Source: an uncultured Planctomycetales bacterium
GTDB taxonomy: Bacteria; Planctomycetota; Planctomycetia; Pirellulales; Thermoguttaceae
Length of the DNA: 39,445 nucleotides
Assembly: GCA_946541595.1 (NCBI GenBank)
Contig: CAMNJU010000006.1
Coordinates: 1-39,445, forward strand
Reading direction: 5' to 3'
Shown here: positions 10,367 to 19,076 of the stretch, piece after piece
How the letters are laid out: each line of letters begins with the position of its first letter
Position numbering within the stretch: the stretch's first letter is position 1
Notes under the pieces: model-generated
Databases searched by the model: none
What the model was told of the DNA's origin: nothing
Seen by the model: the letters and a program-made list of their open reading frames with translations, nothing else
Made by a program: the position numbers and the translations under genes

Positions 10367-11722
10367 TTATGACGCCGGCGGTTCCGTCGGCAGAGAGACG
10401 GTAAATTCGGATCCTTCGCCTATGACGCTCTTGATTTTAATCGTTCCGTTATGATTTAAGACGGCGTGTTTTACGATGGACAGTCCGAGTCCCGTGCCGC
10501 CGACCTCTTTGCTGCGGCTCTTGTCGACGCGATAGAACCGCTCGAAAATCCGCGTCAGACTCTCTTCTGGAATTCCAATGCCCGTATCCTTAACGGTGAG
10601 TACCGTAAACCCGTCGGCCTGGCGTACGCAGACGTTAACGCTTCCTCCTTTGCGATTGTATTTAATCGCGTTGTCGCAAAGGTTGTATACGACGCCATAG
10701 AGCGATTGCGGGGTTCCTTTCATGGGCGCGTCCGTACCGGCGAGTTTGAGTTCCACGTTCGCGGCGGCCGCAGACGCCTCTAGGCTGTCGACGGCGTTTT
10801 CCGCGATTCGATAGAGATCGCATGTTTCCCATTCAGAGTCTGCGGCCCAGCTGTCGAGCTTTGTCAGTTCGATAATGTCCTCGACGAGCTTTGTGAGACG
10901 CGACGTTTCGGTTCGAATTTTACCTGCAAACGGTTTGATATCTTCGTCTTTAACCATTCCGTTTTCTAGAAGTTCGGCGTATCCGGAGACAGCGTGAAGC
11001 GGCGTCTTGAGCTCGTGAGAGACGTTTGCGGTAAATTCCTGGCGAATGAGCGCCGTTTTTTCAATTTGCTCCTGATCCCGTTTGACTTGCCGCTGCTGCG
11101 TCGAAATGTGCCGCAACAGGGGCTCGACCTCGCGGTAATTTTTTTTCCCGTAATACTGTTCCGGATTATTTAAATCGATTTCGTTAATCGGTTTGACAAT
11201 CTTTTTCGCAAGTTGTGAAGCGAGCGCGAACGAGAGCGCCATTGCGATAACAATAACGACGCAAATCGGCTGAGCGAATCCAAAGAGCAGAGTCCAAATC
11301 GCCTTCTGGACGATGGAGAGCCGGAGAATCGAACCGTCGGGCAGGCGTTTCGCTACGTAGAGCTGCTTCTCGGAAAGGGCGCTTGAATAGCGGCTCGCTT
11401 CGCCGTAACCCTGCCGAATCGCCTGTTTTACCTCTTCACGTTCCAAGTGGTTCTTCAGCCTCGCGGTATTTGCCTCGCTGTCGTAGAGGACTGAGCCGTC
11501 GGCGGCGATCCATGTAATACGGTAATTCTCCACGTTTAAACTGTCAAAAAAGGACTTTCCGCAAAGAACGACGCCTTGCGCGGCAAGTTCCGTTTCGTTT
11601 TTTAACTGGTTTTTCTGGAGCGTCGTGAAGTAGTTATACGAAATCCCCATAATGAAGATTAACGACGCGAGAAAGACCGACGCGGCGACGAGCCAGATTG
11701 ACTTAAAGATTTTATCGCTCAT
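10367..11722 (-). CDS. phoR: Sensor histidine kinase, PhoR-like
   Basis: FTANVSHELKTPLHAVSGYAELL H-box, NLCDNAIKYN N-box, VKDTGIGIPEE, FERFYRVDKSRSKEVGGTGLGLSIVKH. Confidence 0.88.
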   Translation of the reverse strand: MSDKIFKSIWLVAASVFLASLIFIMGISYNYFTTLQKNQLKNETELAAQGVVLCGKSFFDSLNVENYRITWIAADGSVLYDSEANTARLKNHLEREEVKQAIRQGYGEASRYSSALSEKQLYVAKRLPDGSILRLSIVQKAIWTLLFGFAQPICVVIVIAMALSFALASQLAKKIVKPINEIDLNNPEQYYGKKNYREVEPLLRHISTQQRQVKRDQEQIEKTALIRQEFTANVSHELKTPLHAVSGYAELLENGMVKDEDIKPFAGKIRTETSRLTKLVEDIIELTKLDSWAADSEWETCDLYRIAENAVDSLEASAAAANVELKLAGTDAPMKGTPQSLYGVVYNLCDNAIKYNRKGGSVNVCVRQADGFTVLTVKDTGIGIPEESLTRIFERFYRVDKSRSKEVGGTGLGLSIVKHAVLNHNGTIKIKSVIGEGSEFTVSLPTEPPAS

Positions 11723-12404
11723 TGGATTCCGCCATTTTGTAACCGACGCCGCGAACCGTTTGAATTAAGTCGCCTCCCTTGTCGAGCTTTGTGCGCAGGG
11801 TTCCGATATGGACGTCGACCGTTCGCGTTTCGCCGTAGTAATCCAAATTCCAGACGCTGGCGAGGATGTGATCTCTTGTAAAGACGCGTCCGGGATTCTC
11901 CATGAAGAGCTTAAGAAGTTCGTATTCTTTCAGGGTAAGCGAAACCGGCTTTCCGGCGACGGAGACGGCGTGCCTTCCTTCGTCAAGCGTTACGATTCCG
12001 CAAGTCAGGGTAACGGAGGGCTTATTCCGGGTACGGCGGAGCGCCGCTTTGATGTGCGAGACCATTTCCATCATGCCAAACGGCTTAGCGAGATAGGCGT
12101 CCGCGCCGGAATCAAGGCCGACGACTTTGTCGTATTCGCTGTCTTTTGCCGTTGCCATAATGACGGGTACGTCGGCGGTCGCCGGGGACGACCGAAGTTT
12201 ATTAAGAATCGTCAAGCCGTCTTCACCGGGGAGCATGACGTCGAGAATGACAAGTTCCGGCGTCTCGTTCCTTATCGCGGACCAGAAACTTTCATCGCTC
12301 TCAAATCCTTTAGCTTCAAAGCCCGACGCTTTGAGCGTATAAATCATTAGATTTCTAATGGCGTCGTCGTCTTCCACACAATAAATCATCGGGGAGTTCT
12401 CCAT
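11712..12404 (-). CDS. phoB: OmpR/PhoB-family response regulator
   Basis: Receiver domain (VEDDDAIRNLMIY, LVILDVMLPGEDGL, KPF) plus wHTH (LTLKEYELLKLFMENPGRVFTRDHIL..VWNLDYYGETRTVDVHIGTLRTKL); start at internal ATG 12404; overlaps the kinase ORF. Confidence 0.9.
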   Translation of the reverse strand: MENSPMIYCVEDDDAIRNLMIYTLKASGFEAKGFESDESFWSAIRNETPELVILDVMLPGEDGLTILNKLRSSPATADVPVIMATAKDSEYDKVVGLDSGADAYLAKPFGMMEMVSHIKAALRRTRNKPSVTLTCGIVTLDEGRHAVSVAGKPVSLTLKEYELLKLFMENPGRVFTRDHILASVWNLDYYGETRTVDVHIGTLRTKLDKGGDLIQTVRGVGYKMAESNER

Positions 12405-12569
12405 TTTTTTGCTTTCAGTATACTCCCTAATTGTAAATTCTCTAACTGCAGTTATGTAAAATCGAAGAAAAGTCCGGCGAGCGCCCTTTTGAGTCAACGA
12501 TGGGGGACGGATACGGCCGTTCCAGCATCCGAAGCTTCTCCAGTCCAAAGAAAGATCGGTTCCGTTTTT

Positions 12570-12609
12570 GGGGGACGGTGCAAAAAACTAAAAGATACCG
12601 TCAACCCCC
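12570..12609. repeat. REP-like imperfect inverted repeat (GGGGGACGGT...ACCGTCaaCCCCC)
   Basis: GGGGGACGGT at 12570-12579 complementary to ACCGTC (12597-12602) aa CCCCC (12605-12609); another gggggacgg occurs near 12504. Confidence 0.4.
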
Positions 12610-12714
12610 TCTCTTTCTCCTTGCCAAAAATAATCAATCATTGCGATGAATTGTAAACCCTTCTTTTTCACAAGTAACTGGTTTAAATTATTAATCGTCA
12701 ATAGGGATGTTTGT

Positions 12715-12968
12715 GTGATTTCTACAAAAGGCAGATACGCGCCGCGCGTCCTGATCGATTTGGCGGAGCAGGATTCGGGCGATTTCGTCCCCCTTACGGA
12801 AATAGCGCCGCGTCAGCAGATATCGCTCAAGTATCTCGGATTATTTTGAAGATACTTGTCCAAAAGAAGCTGCTCAAAGGGCGTCGGGGAAGGGGGCCGG
12901 CTATAAACTTACCCGCGCGCCGGAGGAGTACGTCGTAAGCGAGATTCTCGAACTGACTGCGGAATAAA
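12715..12968 (+). pseudogene. Degraded Rrf2-family regulator, remnant A
   Basis: Homologous to the 5' half of the intact Rrf2 gene at 24779; single-base deletions (e.g. tatctcggattatt vs tatcttgagattatt) cause frameshift/stop; lacks the Cys-rich 3' part. Confidence 0.85.
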
Positions 12969-12990
12969 CGGCCGACGCTCAATACGAAAC

Positions 12991-13030
12991 GCGGCGCGAA
13001 GCTCTTTTGAACTTCGCGCCGCGCGTGTTT
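12991..13030 (+). terminator. Intrinsic terminator (possibly bidirectional) between Rrf2 remnant A and ATP-grasp A, copy 1
   Basis: gcggcgcgaag-ctcttttgaa-cttcgcgccgc followed by gcgtgtttttt. Confidence 0.7.
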
Positions 13031-13044
13031 TTTACTTTTGTCCG

Positions 13045-14235
13045 CTACTCCCTCTCATGGACGAAGCGAATGAATTCGTCGACCTCTTCTTTTGTATCGA
13101 CCCGAACGGTGTACATCTGCCTTCCCATCGTTTCATGCATCATTTCCGGCATTTCCTCGCACATTTTCATAACGGCGCCGTATCGGTCTAAAATCTCTTC
13201 GTGAGTGTGCGCGTAACGTTTGCCGTCTTTTCTGCTTGCGTAAGCGCAATAGTAGTTTTGGCGCGGCCTGTCGTCCTTCCAGACGCCGTTGACGACCATT
13301 TCCGCCCAAATCTGATAGACGTCGACGCTGTGCGCGAAATTCATCATGTCGGGGGTGTAGCCTCCCGCCGGACGCATATTGACTTCCAGCGCGACAAAGT
13401 CGCCGACGTCGGCAAGGTTCTTTTTGGGCTGCGTAAGCCTGAAAAATTCAAGGTGAATAAACCGATTGAACGCATTGAACGCTTTCGCCGTCCGCCTCCC
13501 TAATTCGTACAGCTTGGGAAGGTCGTCTCTGTTTACGTAATACGCCAAATCCAAACCTTTATTGACGATATCCGCGATCGAGGGCGGCCAAACGGTCGAC
13601 GACTCGAAGAGAGGCGTCGCGTTTGCGTCGGTAATGGCGTCGTACGAATAGACGTCGCCCGTAATAAACTCTTCACAGACGTACGGTTCGTCCGGCTTCT
13701 CTTTGAAAAACCGCCGAACGTCGTCCAGCGATTCCAGTTTGTACGTATGCGCCGCGCCCACGCCTTTTTCCGGCTTGGCGATTGCGGGAAAACCGACGGC
13801 CTCGAGAAACGCCGCCGTTTGCTCCCAGTTCTCCACTTTGGCGCATCGCGCCGTCGGAACGTTCGCCTGGGCGTATTTGATCTTCATTTCCGCCTTGCTT
13901 TTAAAGAAGCGGACTTCGTCCGGCTGGACGCCCGTCTTTATGTTAAAGTCTTGACGGAGCCGCGCGTCCTGCTCGAGCCAGTATTCGTTGTTCGACTCGA
14001 TCCAGTGAATTCTGCCGTACTTCGACGCGAAGAAGGCGACGGCGCGCCGCATCTCTTCGTAGGATTCCATATTCGGCAGATAGTAGTATTCGTCGAGCGA
14101 ACGCGTAACTTCCGGGGCGAGCGAGTCGTAAGGCGCGTCTCCGATTCCCAATACGCGAACGCCCATTTTCTTTAAACGGTCGCAAAAGTTCCAATAGGTT
14201 CTAGGGAAATGTGGGGAAACGACAATGAAATTCAT
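13045..14235 (-). CDS. ATP-grasp carboxylate-amine ligase A (copy 1)
   Basis: Pre-ATP-grasp NFIVVSPHFPRTYWNFCDRLKKMGVRVLGIGDAPYD; GFPAIAKPEKGVGAAHTYKL; CEEFITGDVYSYDAITD; ALEVNMRPAGGYTPDMMNFA. Confidence 0.88.
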   Translation of the reverse strand: MNFIVVSPHFPRTYWNFCDRLKKMGVRVLGIGDAPYDSLAPEVTRSLDEYYYLPNMESYEEMRRAVAFFASKYGRIHWIESNNEYWLEQDARLRQDFNIKTGVQPDEVRFFKSKAEMKIKYAQANVPTARCAKVENWEQTAAFLEAVGFPAIAKPEKGVGAAHTYKLESLDDVRRFFKEKPDEPYVCEEFITGDVYSYDAITDANATPLFESSTVWPPSIADIVNKGLDLAYYVNRDDLPKLYELGRRTAKAFNAFNRFIHLEFFRLTQPKKNLADVGDFVALEVNMRPAGGYTPDMMNFAHSVDVYQIWAEMVVNGVWKDDRPRQNYYCAYASRKDGKRYAHTHEEILDRYGAVMKMCEEMPEMMHETMGRQMYTVRVDTKEEVDEFIRFVHERE

Positions 14236-14251
14236 AATACCGTTCTCTCAG

Positions 14252-15028
14252 TTAGAGTTCCGCGAAGTCCATGTACAGGTACTTTGTTTTCGCCGCGTCG
14301 TCGACGTACTGAGCGCCGTGATTCGTGCCCGCGGCGACGAATTCGCCCTCCTGATACGCGGTAAGCGTTGTAAATTCGACCGGATTCCACTTTTCTTCGT
14401 CGAGCGGCACGGTCGAAAAGAACGCCGAATCGCCGTCCTGCCGAACGAACAGACTGTTTTTGTAGTTCGTGTGGACGTAAAAGAGTTCGCCGTCGTGGAT
14501 AATCAGATTCAGCTTGTTGTTCGGCGCCAGTTCGCAAACGATCGAGTTTACGGTTTCGAAGCGTTCTTCACGTCTGAGTATTCTGCGCTGGCCGTCCTGC
14601 TGGGCGTTAATTTTATCTACCAGGTAGAACAGAATTCTCTCGCTGTCCGTGAATCCCTCCTGAACGCGGACGTACTTGTCTAAAACAGGCGCTTCGAAGA
14701 TCGTTCCGTTATGAATGAGCGTCCATGCGCGTCCGGAATTGTCGCGCCGCACGAAAGGATGGCAGTTTTCATAGTCCATATTGCCTCGCGTTGCCAGCCG
14801 CAAATGGGCCATCATTCCGCGCGTTACGATCGGCCGGCGGATTCTTTCGCGTAAATATCTGCTTTTAAACGCCGGCTGAGGTTCCTTTTCCAAATTGACC
14901 GAATCGCCCCCGTCAAAGAGCGCAAGCCCCCATCCGTTGGGCATGTCGATACTGTGCGACATAAATCTTTTCAAAATGTCGTTGACTCGAATCGGCGTTT
15001 TACTTGAGATTGCCAGCAGTTCGCACAT
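14252..15028 (-). CDS. Class II glutamine amidotransferase (Ntn-type, YafJ/EgtC-like) (copy 1)
   Basis: Met-Cys N-terminus (MCELLAISSKTPIRVNDILKRFMSHS), NGWGLALFDGG, MMAHLRLATRGN...CHPFVRR, WTLIHNGTIF. Confidence 0.88.
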   Translation of the reverse strand: MCELLAISSKTPIRVNDILKRFMSHSIDMPNGWGLALFDGGDSVNLEKEPQPAFKSRYLRERIRRPIVTRGMMAHLRLATRGNMDYENCHPFVRRDNSGRAWTLIHNGTIFEAPVLDKYVRVQEGFTDSERILFYLVDKINAQQDGQRRILRREERFETVNSIVCELAPNNKLNLIIHDGELFYVHTNYKNSLFVRQDGDSAFFSTVPLDEEKWNPVEFTTLTAYQEGEFVAAGTNHGAQYVDDAAKTKYLYMDFAEL

Positions 15029-16304
15029 TTAACAGTTCCTCCTGTCGTTCTTTTGCTAACCGAATTCCTTTTCCCACATAATTATCCGCGTATTCGTTCC
15101 GTATAATCCATGCGTAACGGCAGTCCGGGTCGACAAATTTCTCAGCTTCAAAATCGAGAATATCCCTGATTTCAGGCGGAAAATCTCTGTAGAAGTTTTT
15201 CATGGCGATAATCATTTTCAGGGCCGCGTCCTCGACCGATTCAAATATCTTGTTCGGGGCGCCGACGTTGACCATGCGAAGGTCGTATCGCGCCGCGTTT
15301 TTGAAGTTCTGAACCGCCTGAACTTGATCGCGAACGGTCAGTTTGGGACGCGACATACTCAGCAGCCATACCATGAGCAGCTGCGCGAAGATTAAGTCTT
15401 TCTTATTGACTCCGGAAGGTTCAAGCGGGTTTAAGTCGAACATTCTCAGCTCAATATGATTGACGCCCTCTTCGCGCAGCGTCTGCAGGAGGTTCTGTCC
15501 TCTCGGTTTGAGACGGATCGGATAGTACAGTTCCGTCGGGGCCGCGAGGAGCTGTTCGTCGACGTAGCGCTGAATGCTGTCGGCGTACGTGTCGACGCTG
15601 TCGTAGTTAAAAACGGGCGTAAAGTAGTTCCAGTATCCCAGTTCTCCGCAGCGCAGGCTCGCAAATCCGCTAAAGGTTGTGCGCCCCATAACGCCCTCTT
15701 CAACGTAACTCGAATCGAAGAGCGGACTTGCCGCGGTTATCGCCGTAAGTATCCATCCGTAAGCGGCGAGCTGTTCCGCGAGCGTCAGGTAGAGTCTGTT
15801 TTTGTACTCTTGGAAATCTGTTTCGTTTCCCGCTTCAAAATCGGCGCGCAGAAGCTCGTCTGAGAACGAGTAGTTCACGTGAATTCCGCACAGCGCCATT
15901 TTGTACTTTCCGTACCGTCTGGACAGATATTCGCGATAACTCGTTTTGGGGGAAAGAACGCCGGTAAAGGACGCCGTCGGCACGTCGTCTTCGTCTTCGA
16001 TAAAGGGCGGATTCGAGAATTGCCAAAGGAGTTCCGGTTCAGGGAGCCGCGCAACCGTTTCGTTGACTTTGCGCGTATACCGGAGCAGCGCGTCGACCGC
16101 GCCGTCTGCGGAATCGTAGACCGACGTGTTGATTTCAGTCTGGTTCTCGCAAAAATCGCGGACGATATGCGTTTCGCTCAGCGGAAACGGATGCGGCGTA
16201 TGAGAGAACGACCCGTTGCGAAGGACGCGCAGCGACTCTTTTTCCAAGCCGAAGTTTCCTTGCAGCAGCAGACGTTTAACTCTTTTATCGTCGATATGAA
16301 GCAT
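15000..16304 (-). CDS. Glutamate-cysteine ligase (GshA-type) (copy 1)
   Basis: LLQGNFGLEKESLRV, ENQTEINT, GIHVNYSFSDELL, SLRCGELGYWNYF, HIELRMFDLNPLEPSGV motifs of the GshA/GshF N-domain family. Confidence 0.85.
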   Translation of the reverse strand: MLHIDDKRVKRLLLQGNFGLEKESLRVLRNGSFSHTPHPFPLSETHIVRDFCENQTEINTSVYDSADGAVDALLRYTRKVNETVARLPEPELLWQFSNPPFIEDEDDVPTASFTGVLSPKTSYREYLSRRYGKYKMALCGIHVNYSFSDELLRADFEAGNETDFQEYKNRLYLTLAEQLAAYGWILTAITAASPLFDSSYVEEGVMGRTTFSGFASLRCGELGYWNYFTPVFNYDSVDTYADSIQRYVDEQLLAAPTELYYPIRLKPRGQNLLQTLREEGVNHIELRMFDLNPLEPSGVNKKDLIFAQLLMVWLLSMSRPKLTVRDQVQAVQNFKNAARYDLRMVNVGAPNKIFESVEDAALKMIIAMKNFYRDFPPEIRDILDFEAEKFVDPDCRYAWIIRNEYADNYVGKGIRLAKERQEELLNVRTAGNLK

Positions 16305-16319
16305 AAGTCTTGATCCCTG

Positions 16320-17066
16320 TTATTGAAGGCCGAGCAGCCAAGGGAGGAAATACCGGATTTGTTTGCGCCACCATGGCCAGTCATGATTGACGTCGTATCC
16401 CCAAAAATCGACCCATGCATGGATTCCTTTTTTCTGAAAGACGTCGCGCAGGATAGCGGCCGTTCTTCTCCCTTCGTCTTCCCACGCGCCCTGACCGACG
16501 CAAATAGCGATTTTGCGCTGGTTATACAGCTTGACGTATGGGTGGTCCTCCGGCATGTTTGCCAGAAAATGAACGGGCGAATTATCGTAAAGAACGCCGT
16601 TGAGCCAGTTTCCCCAAAAATAGGCTGCGTCGTAGCATCCGGAACATCCCAAGACGCCGCCGAACAAATCTGGCCGCCGCAGAAAGACGATCGCCGCGTG
16701 CGTCGCTCCCAAGCTGAAGCCCGTCGTTATGGGTATCCCTTGCTCGCCGTTGATTCCTTTAATGAACGGGAGCGCCTCGTCGACTATATAGCGGTAATAA
16801 TTTTCCTGAACGTTCGCTCGGCGCTCTTTATCCCCCGTCTTGTCGGACCAGCTTTCGGCGTCGACCGTATCTACGCTGAATAATTGAATTACGCCCTGTT
16901 CGATGTAATCGGAAAGGGTCTCCTGCATATGAAAGCTTTCCCAATTGTCGCACATGCCGTCCTGGCATGGGAACGCGATCAGGGGCGTTCCGGCATGTCC
17001 GTGCGTGAGAATATTCATGTTTCTTGCGAGCCGTTCGCTGTAGTGGGTGTGAAGTTCTCTTTTCAT
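16320..17066 (-). CDS. Alpha/beta-hydrolase esterase (copy 1)
   Basis: GFSLGATHA nucleophile elbow, LGCSGCYDAAYFW, C-terminal DVNHDWPWWRKQI; start at internal ATG giving an ATGA overlap with the upstream ATP-grasp gene. Confidence 0.82.
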   Translation of the reverse strand: MKRELHTHYSERLARNMNILTHGHAGTPLIAFPCQDGMCDNWESFHMQETLSDYIEQGVIQLFSVDTVDAESWSDKTGDKERRANVQENYYRYIVDEALPFIKGINGEQGIPITTGFSLGATHAAIVFLRRPDLFGGVLGCSGCYDAAYFWGNWLNGVLYDNSPVHFLANMPEDHPYVKLYNQRKIAICVGQGAWEDEGRRTAAILRDVFQKKGIHAWVDFWGYDVNHDWPWWRKQIRYFLPWLLGLQ

Positions 17067-18259
17067 ACCGACGCCTTTCGTTGCAAAATATCGCGAACCT
17101 GTTCGTTTCTTTCCTCGAGCGAATCCGCCCTGAGCAGCCACGCGTGGTTTCCCATTTCGTTCGCAAGGGCCGGAGCGACGTCGAATTCTTCAACGACGTT
17201 TGCCCCCCACCGCGCTCGAATTTCTTCCTCGCTTTTCGCGTAGCCGATCGAATCTTTTCTTCCGACGTGCGTTATATAGCGTTTGAATTCGCCGCTCATG
17301 AAACGTTTATCGTAGATAAGGCTGTCCGCCCAAATCGTGTAAACGTCTGTGTCGTACGCGTAATTCATCTTGTCGGGTATGCGTCCGCCCGGCGCGCGCA
17401 TATTGACTTCGAGGCCGAGGAGCGTTCCTTTTTTGCCGAGTCCCTCTTTGTCCCGATCCAGCCGGAAGAATTCGAAGTGGAAAAAGATATTTCTCGTGTC
17501 GAACTGCTTTAATATCTGTTTTCCCGCTTCTTCGAGATCGGGCGTCGGAGCCTGGCAGTAGCTTACGACGTCCTCGCCGTTATTGACTGCGTCCATGAGA
17601 CTGACCGGAACAATCTGGCTCGCCGCGAATAGGACGTTGCGGTCCGAGTCGGTAATTCCGTCAAAGGTTTCGACGTGGCCCGGAACGTATTCTTCCTCAA
17701 TGAACTGCACGTTGGGGTCGCGCTTTTCCCAGACGATTTCCAATTCGACGCTGTTGTCGGCCCTGCCTGTATTCGAAGCGCCGACTCCCTTGTCGGGCTT
17801 TAAGACGACCGGATACCCGACGTCTCTCGCGAAAATTAACGCGTCCTCAAGCGACTGGGGCAGAGTCCACCGCGCCGTCGGTATGCCCGCGTCCTGATAG
17901 GCCTTTTTCATGAGCGATTTATGGGTCATGCGTTCCGTTTCGGCCGTCTTCGGACCCGTCGTTATATTGAAATCTTCGCGGATATGCGCGTCTAAGTCAA
18001 GCCAATATTCGTTTTCACTTTCGATATAGTCGATTTTGCCGTAATGGAAAATGTAATCGGCGACCGCGCGGTAAACGGCGTCGTAATCGTGAAGATCGCC
18101 GATAAACCTGTATTCTGTCAGCGAGTTCCGGCATGGAGCGCCAATCGCGTCCCAAGGCGCGTCGCCGATCCCCAATACGTTTACTCCGCGTTCTTTAAGC
18201 CGCGCGCAAAAATTGAAGAAGTGACTGGGAAAATGAGGCGAAATAAAAATTACGTTCAT
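17063..18259 (-). CDS. ATP-grasp carboxylate-amine ligase B (copy 1)
   Basis: NVIFISPHFPSHFFNFCARLKERGVNVLGIGDAPWD; GYPVVLKPDKGVGASNT; IEEEYVPGHVETFDGITD; LGLEVNMRAPGGRIPDKMNYA; paralog of ligase A. Confidence 0.88.
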   Translation of the reverse strand: MNVIFISPHFPSHFFNFCARLKERGVNVLGIGDAPWDAIGAPCRNSLTEYRFIGDLHDYDAVYRAVADYIFHYGKIDYIESENEYWLDLDAHIREDFNITTGPKTAETERMTHKSLMKKAYQDAGIPTARWTLPQSLEDALIFARDVGYPVVLKPDKGVGASNTGRADNSVELEIVWEKRDPNVQFIEEEYVPGHVETFDGITDSDRNVLFAASQIVPVSLMDAVNNGEDVVSYCQAPTPDLEEAGKQILKQFDTRNIFFHFEFFRLDRDKEGLGKKGTLLGLEVNMRAPGGRIPDKMNYAYDTDVYTIWADSLIYDKRFMSGEFKRYITHVGRKDSIGYAKSEEEIRARWGANVVEEFDVAPALANEMGNHAWLLRADSLEERNEQVRDILQRKASV

Positions 18260-18358
18260 GTGCCTCTCCTTTCCTTAAGTTTGAACGGCAGGACCGTCTG
18301 GGGCGCGGAAAGCGTCTTTCGGTTGAACCGTTCGATATTTGGGGCGTTCAAAACGCGC

Positions 18359-18390
18359 AAAAAAAAATCGGAATCTCTCGATCCCGATTT
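18359..18390 (-). terminator. Leader (attenuator) terminator upstream of operon copy 1
   Basis: Minus strand AAATCGGGATC-GAGA-GATTCCGATTT followed by T-run, located between promoter and first gene. Confidence 0.75.
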
Positions 18391-18442
18391 CAAGCGCGCC
18401 GTACTGGGCCGCCGCCGTCAAAATGAACGAACAAAGCGGCGC

Positions 18443-18544
18443 TTATGTCTCGACGGATAAGTCGGGATACTCCCTCCGTCGAGAACAACAGCGCATGTCC
18501 ATAAGCGAGCGGCTCTCTTGTTGAAGTGTAATCGACGCCATCAT
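18443..18544 (-). CDS. Putative Cys-Cys leader peptide, operon copy 1 (33 aa)
   Basis: Minus strand GGAGGcccaATGATG...: MMASITLQQESRSLMDMRCCSRRREYPDLSVET*. Confidence 0.55.
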   Translation of the reverse strand: MMASITLQQESRSLMDMRCCSRRREYPDLSVET

Positions 18545-18572
18545 TGGGCCTCCACGATTGTGATTGGCGCAC

Positions 18573-18600
18573 AATATATCCTATAAACCTACTATGTCAA
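18573..18600 (-). promoter_or_regulatory. Sigma70-like promoter of operon copy 1
   Basis: Minus strand TTGACA-16 nt-TATATT; spacer contains TAGGTTTATA, also present in the Rrf2 promoter. Confidence 0.6.
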
Positions 18601-18746
18601 TAGGAATAAAAAAGAAAATTTAAAAAATTTTTAAATTCAAACCGCGCCTTTTCATACGCAAGTCGCCGCGCATATATTTCCTGAGAAATAAAAAAATGCT
18701 TTTCTACGGGAAAAATAGGTTTATAATAAAGGCACAGGAGGCTTCT

Positions 18747-19000
18747 ATGATTTCTACAAAAGGCAGATACGCGCTGCGCGTTATGATCGATTTGGCGGAG
18801 CAGGATTCGGGCGATTTCGTCCCCCTTACGGAAATAGCGCCGCGTCAGCAGATATCGCTCAAGTATCTCGGATTATTTTGAAGATACTTGTCCAAAAGAA
18901 GCTGCTCAAAGGGCGTCGGGGAAGGGGGCCGGCTATAAACTTACCCGCGCGCCGGAGGAGTACGTCGTAAGCGAGATTCTCGAACTGACTGCGGAATAAA
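18747..19000 (+). pseudogene. Chimeric degraded Rrf2-family regulator, remnant B
   Basis: Up to 18783 matches the intact gene; from 18821 onward matches remnant A including the frameshift; encodes only ...ISLKYLGLF*. Confidence 0.88.
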
Positions 19001-19022
19001 CGGCCGACGCTCAATACGAAAC

Positions 19023-19062
19023 GCGGCGCGAAGCTCTTTTGAACTTCGCGCCGCGCGTGTTT
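19023..19062 (+). terminator. Intrinsic terminator between Rrf2 remnant B and ATP-grasp A, copy 2
   Basis: Same hairpin as 12991-13030 at +6032. Confidence 0.7.
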
Positions 19063-19076
19063 TTTACTTTTGTCCG

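Larger units (their letters stand above)
12749..18783. repeat. Tandem direct repeat unit, copy 1 (period 6032 bp)
   Basis: All ORFs of copy 1 recur with identical translations at +6032 (e.g. 13045..14235 and 19077..20267; 17063..18259 and 23095..24291). Confidence 0.97.
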
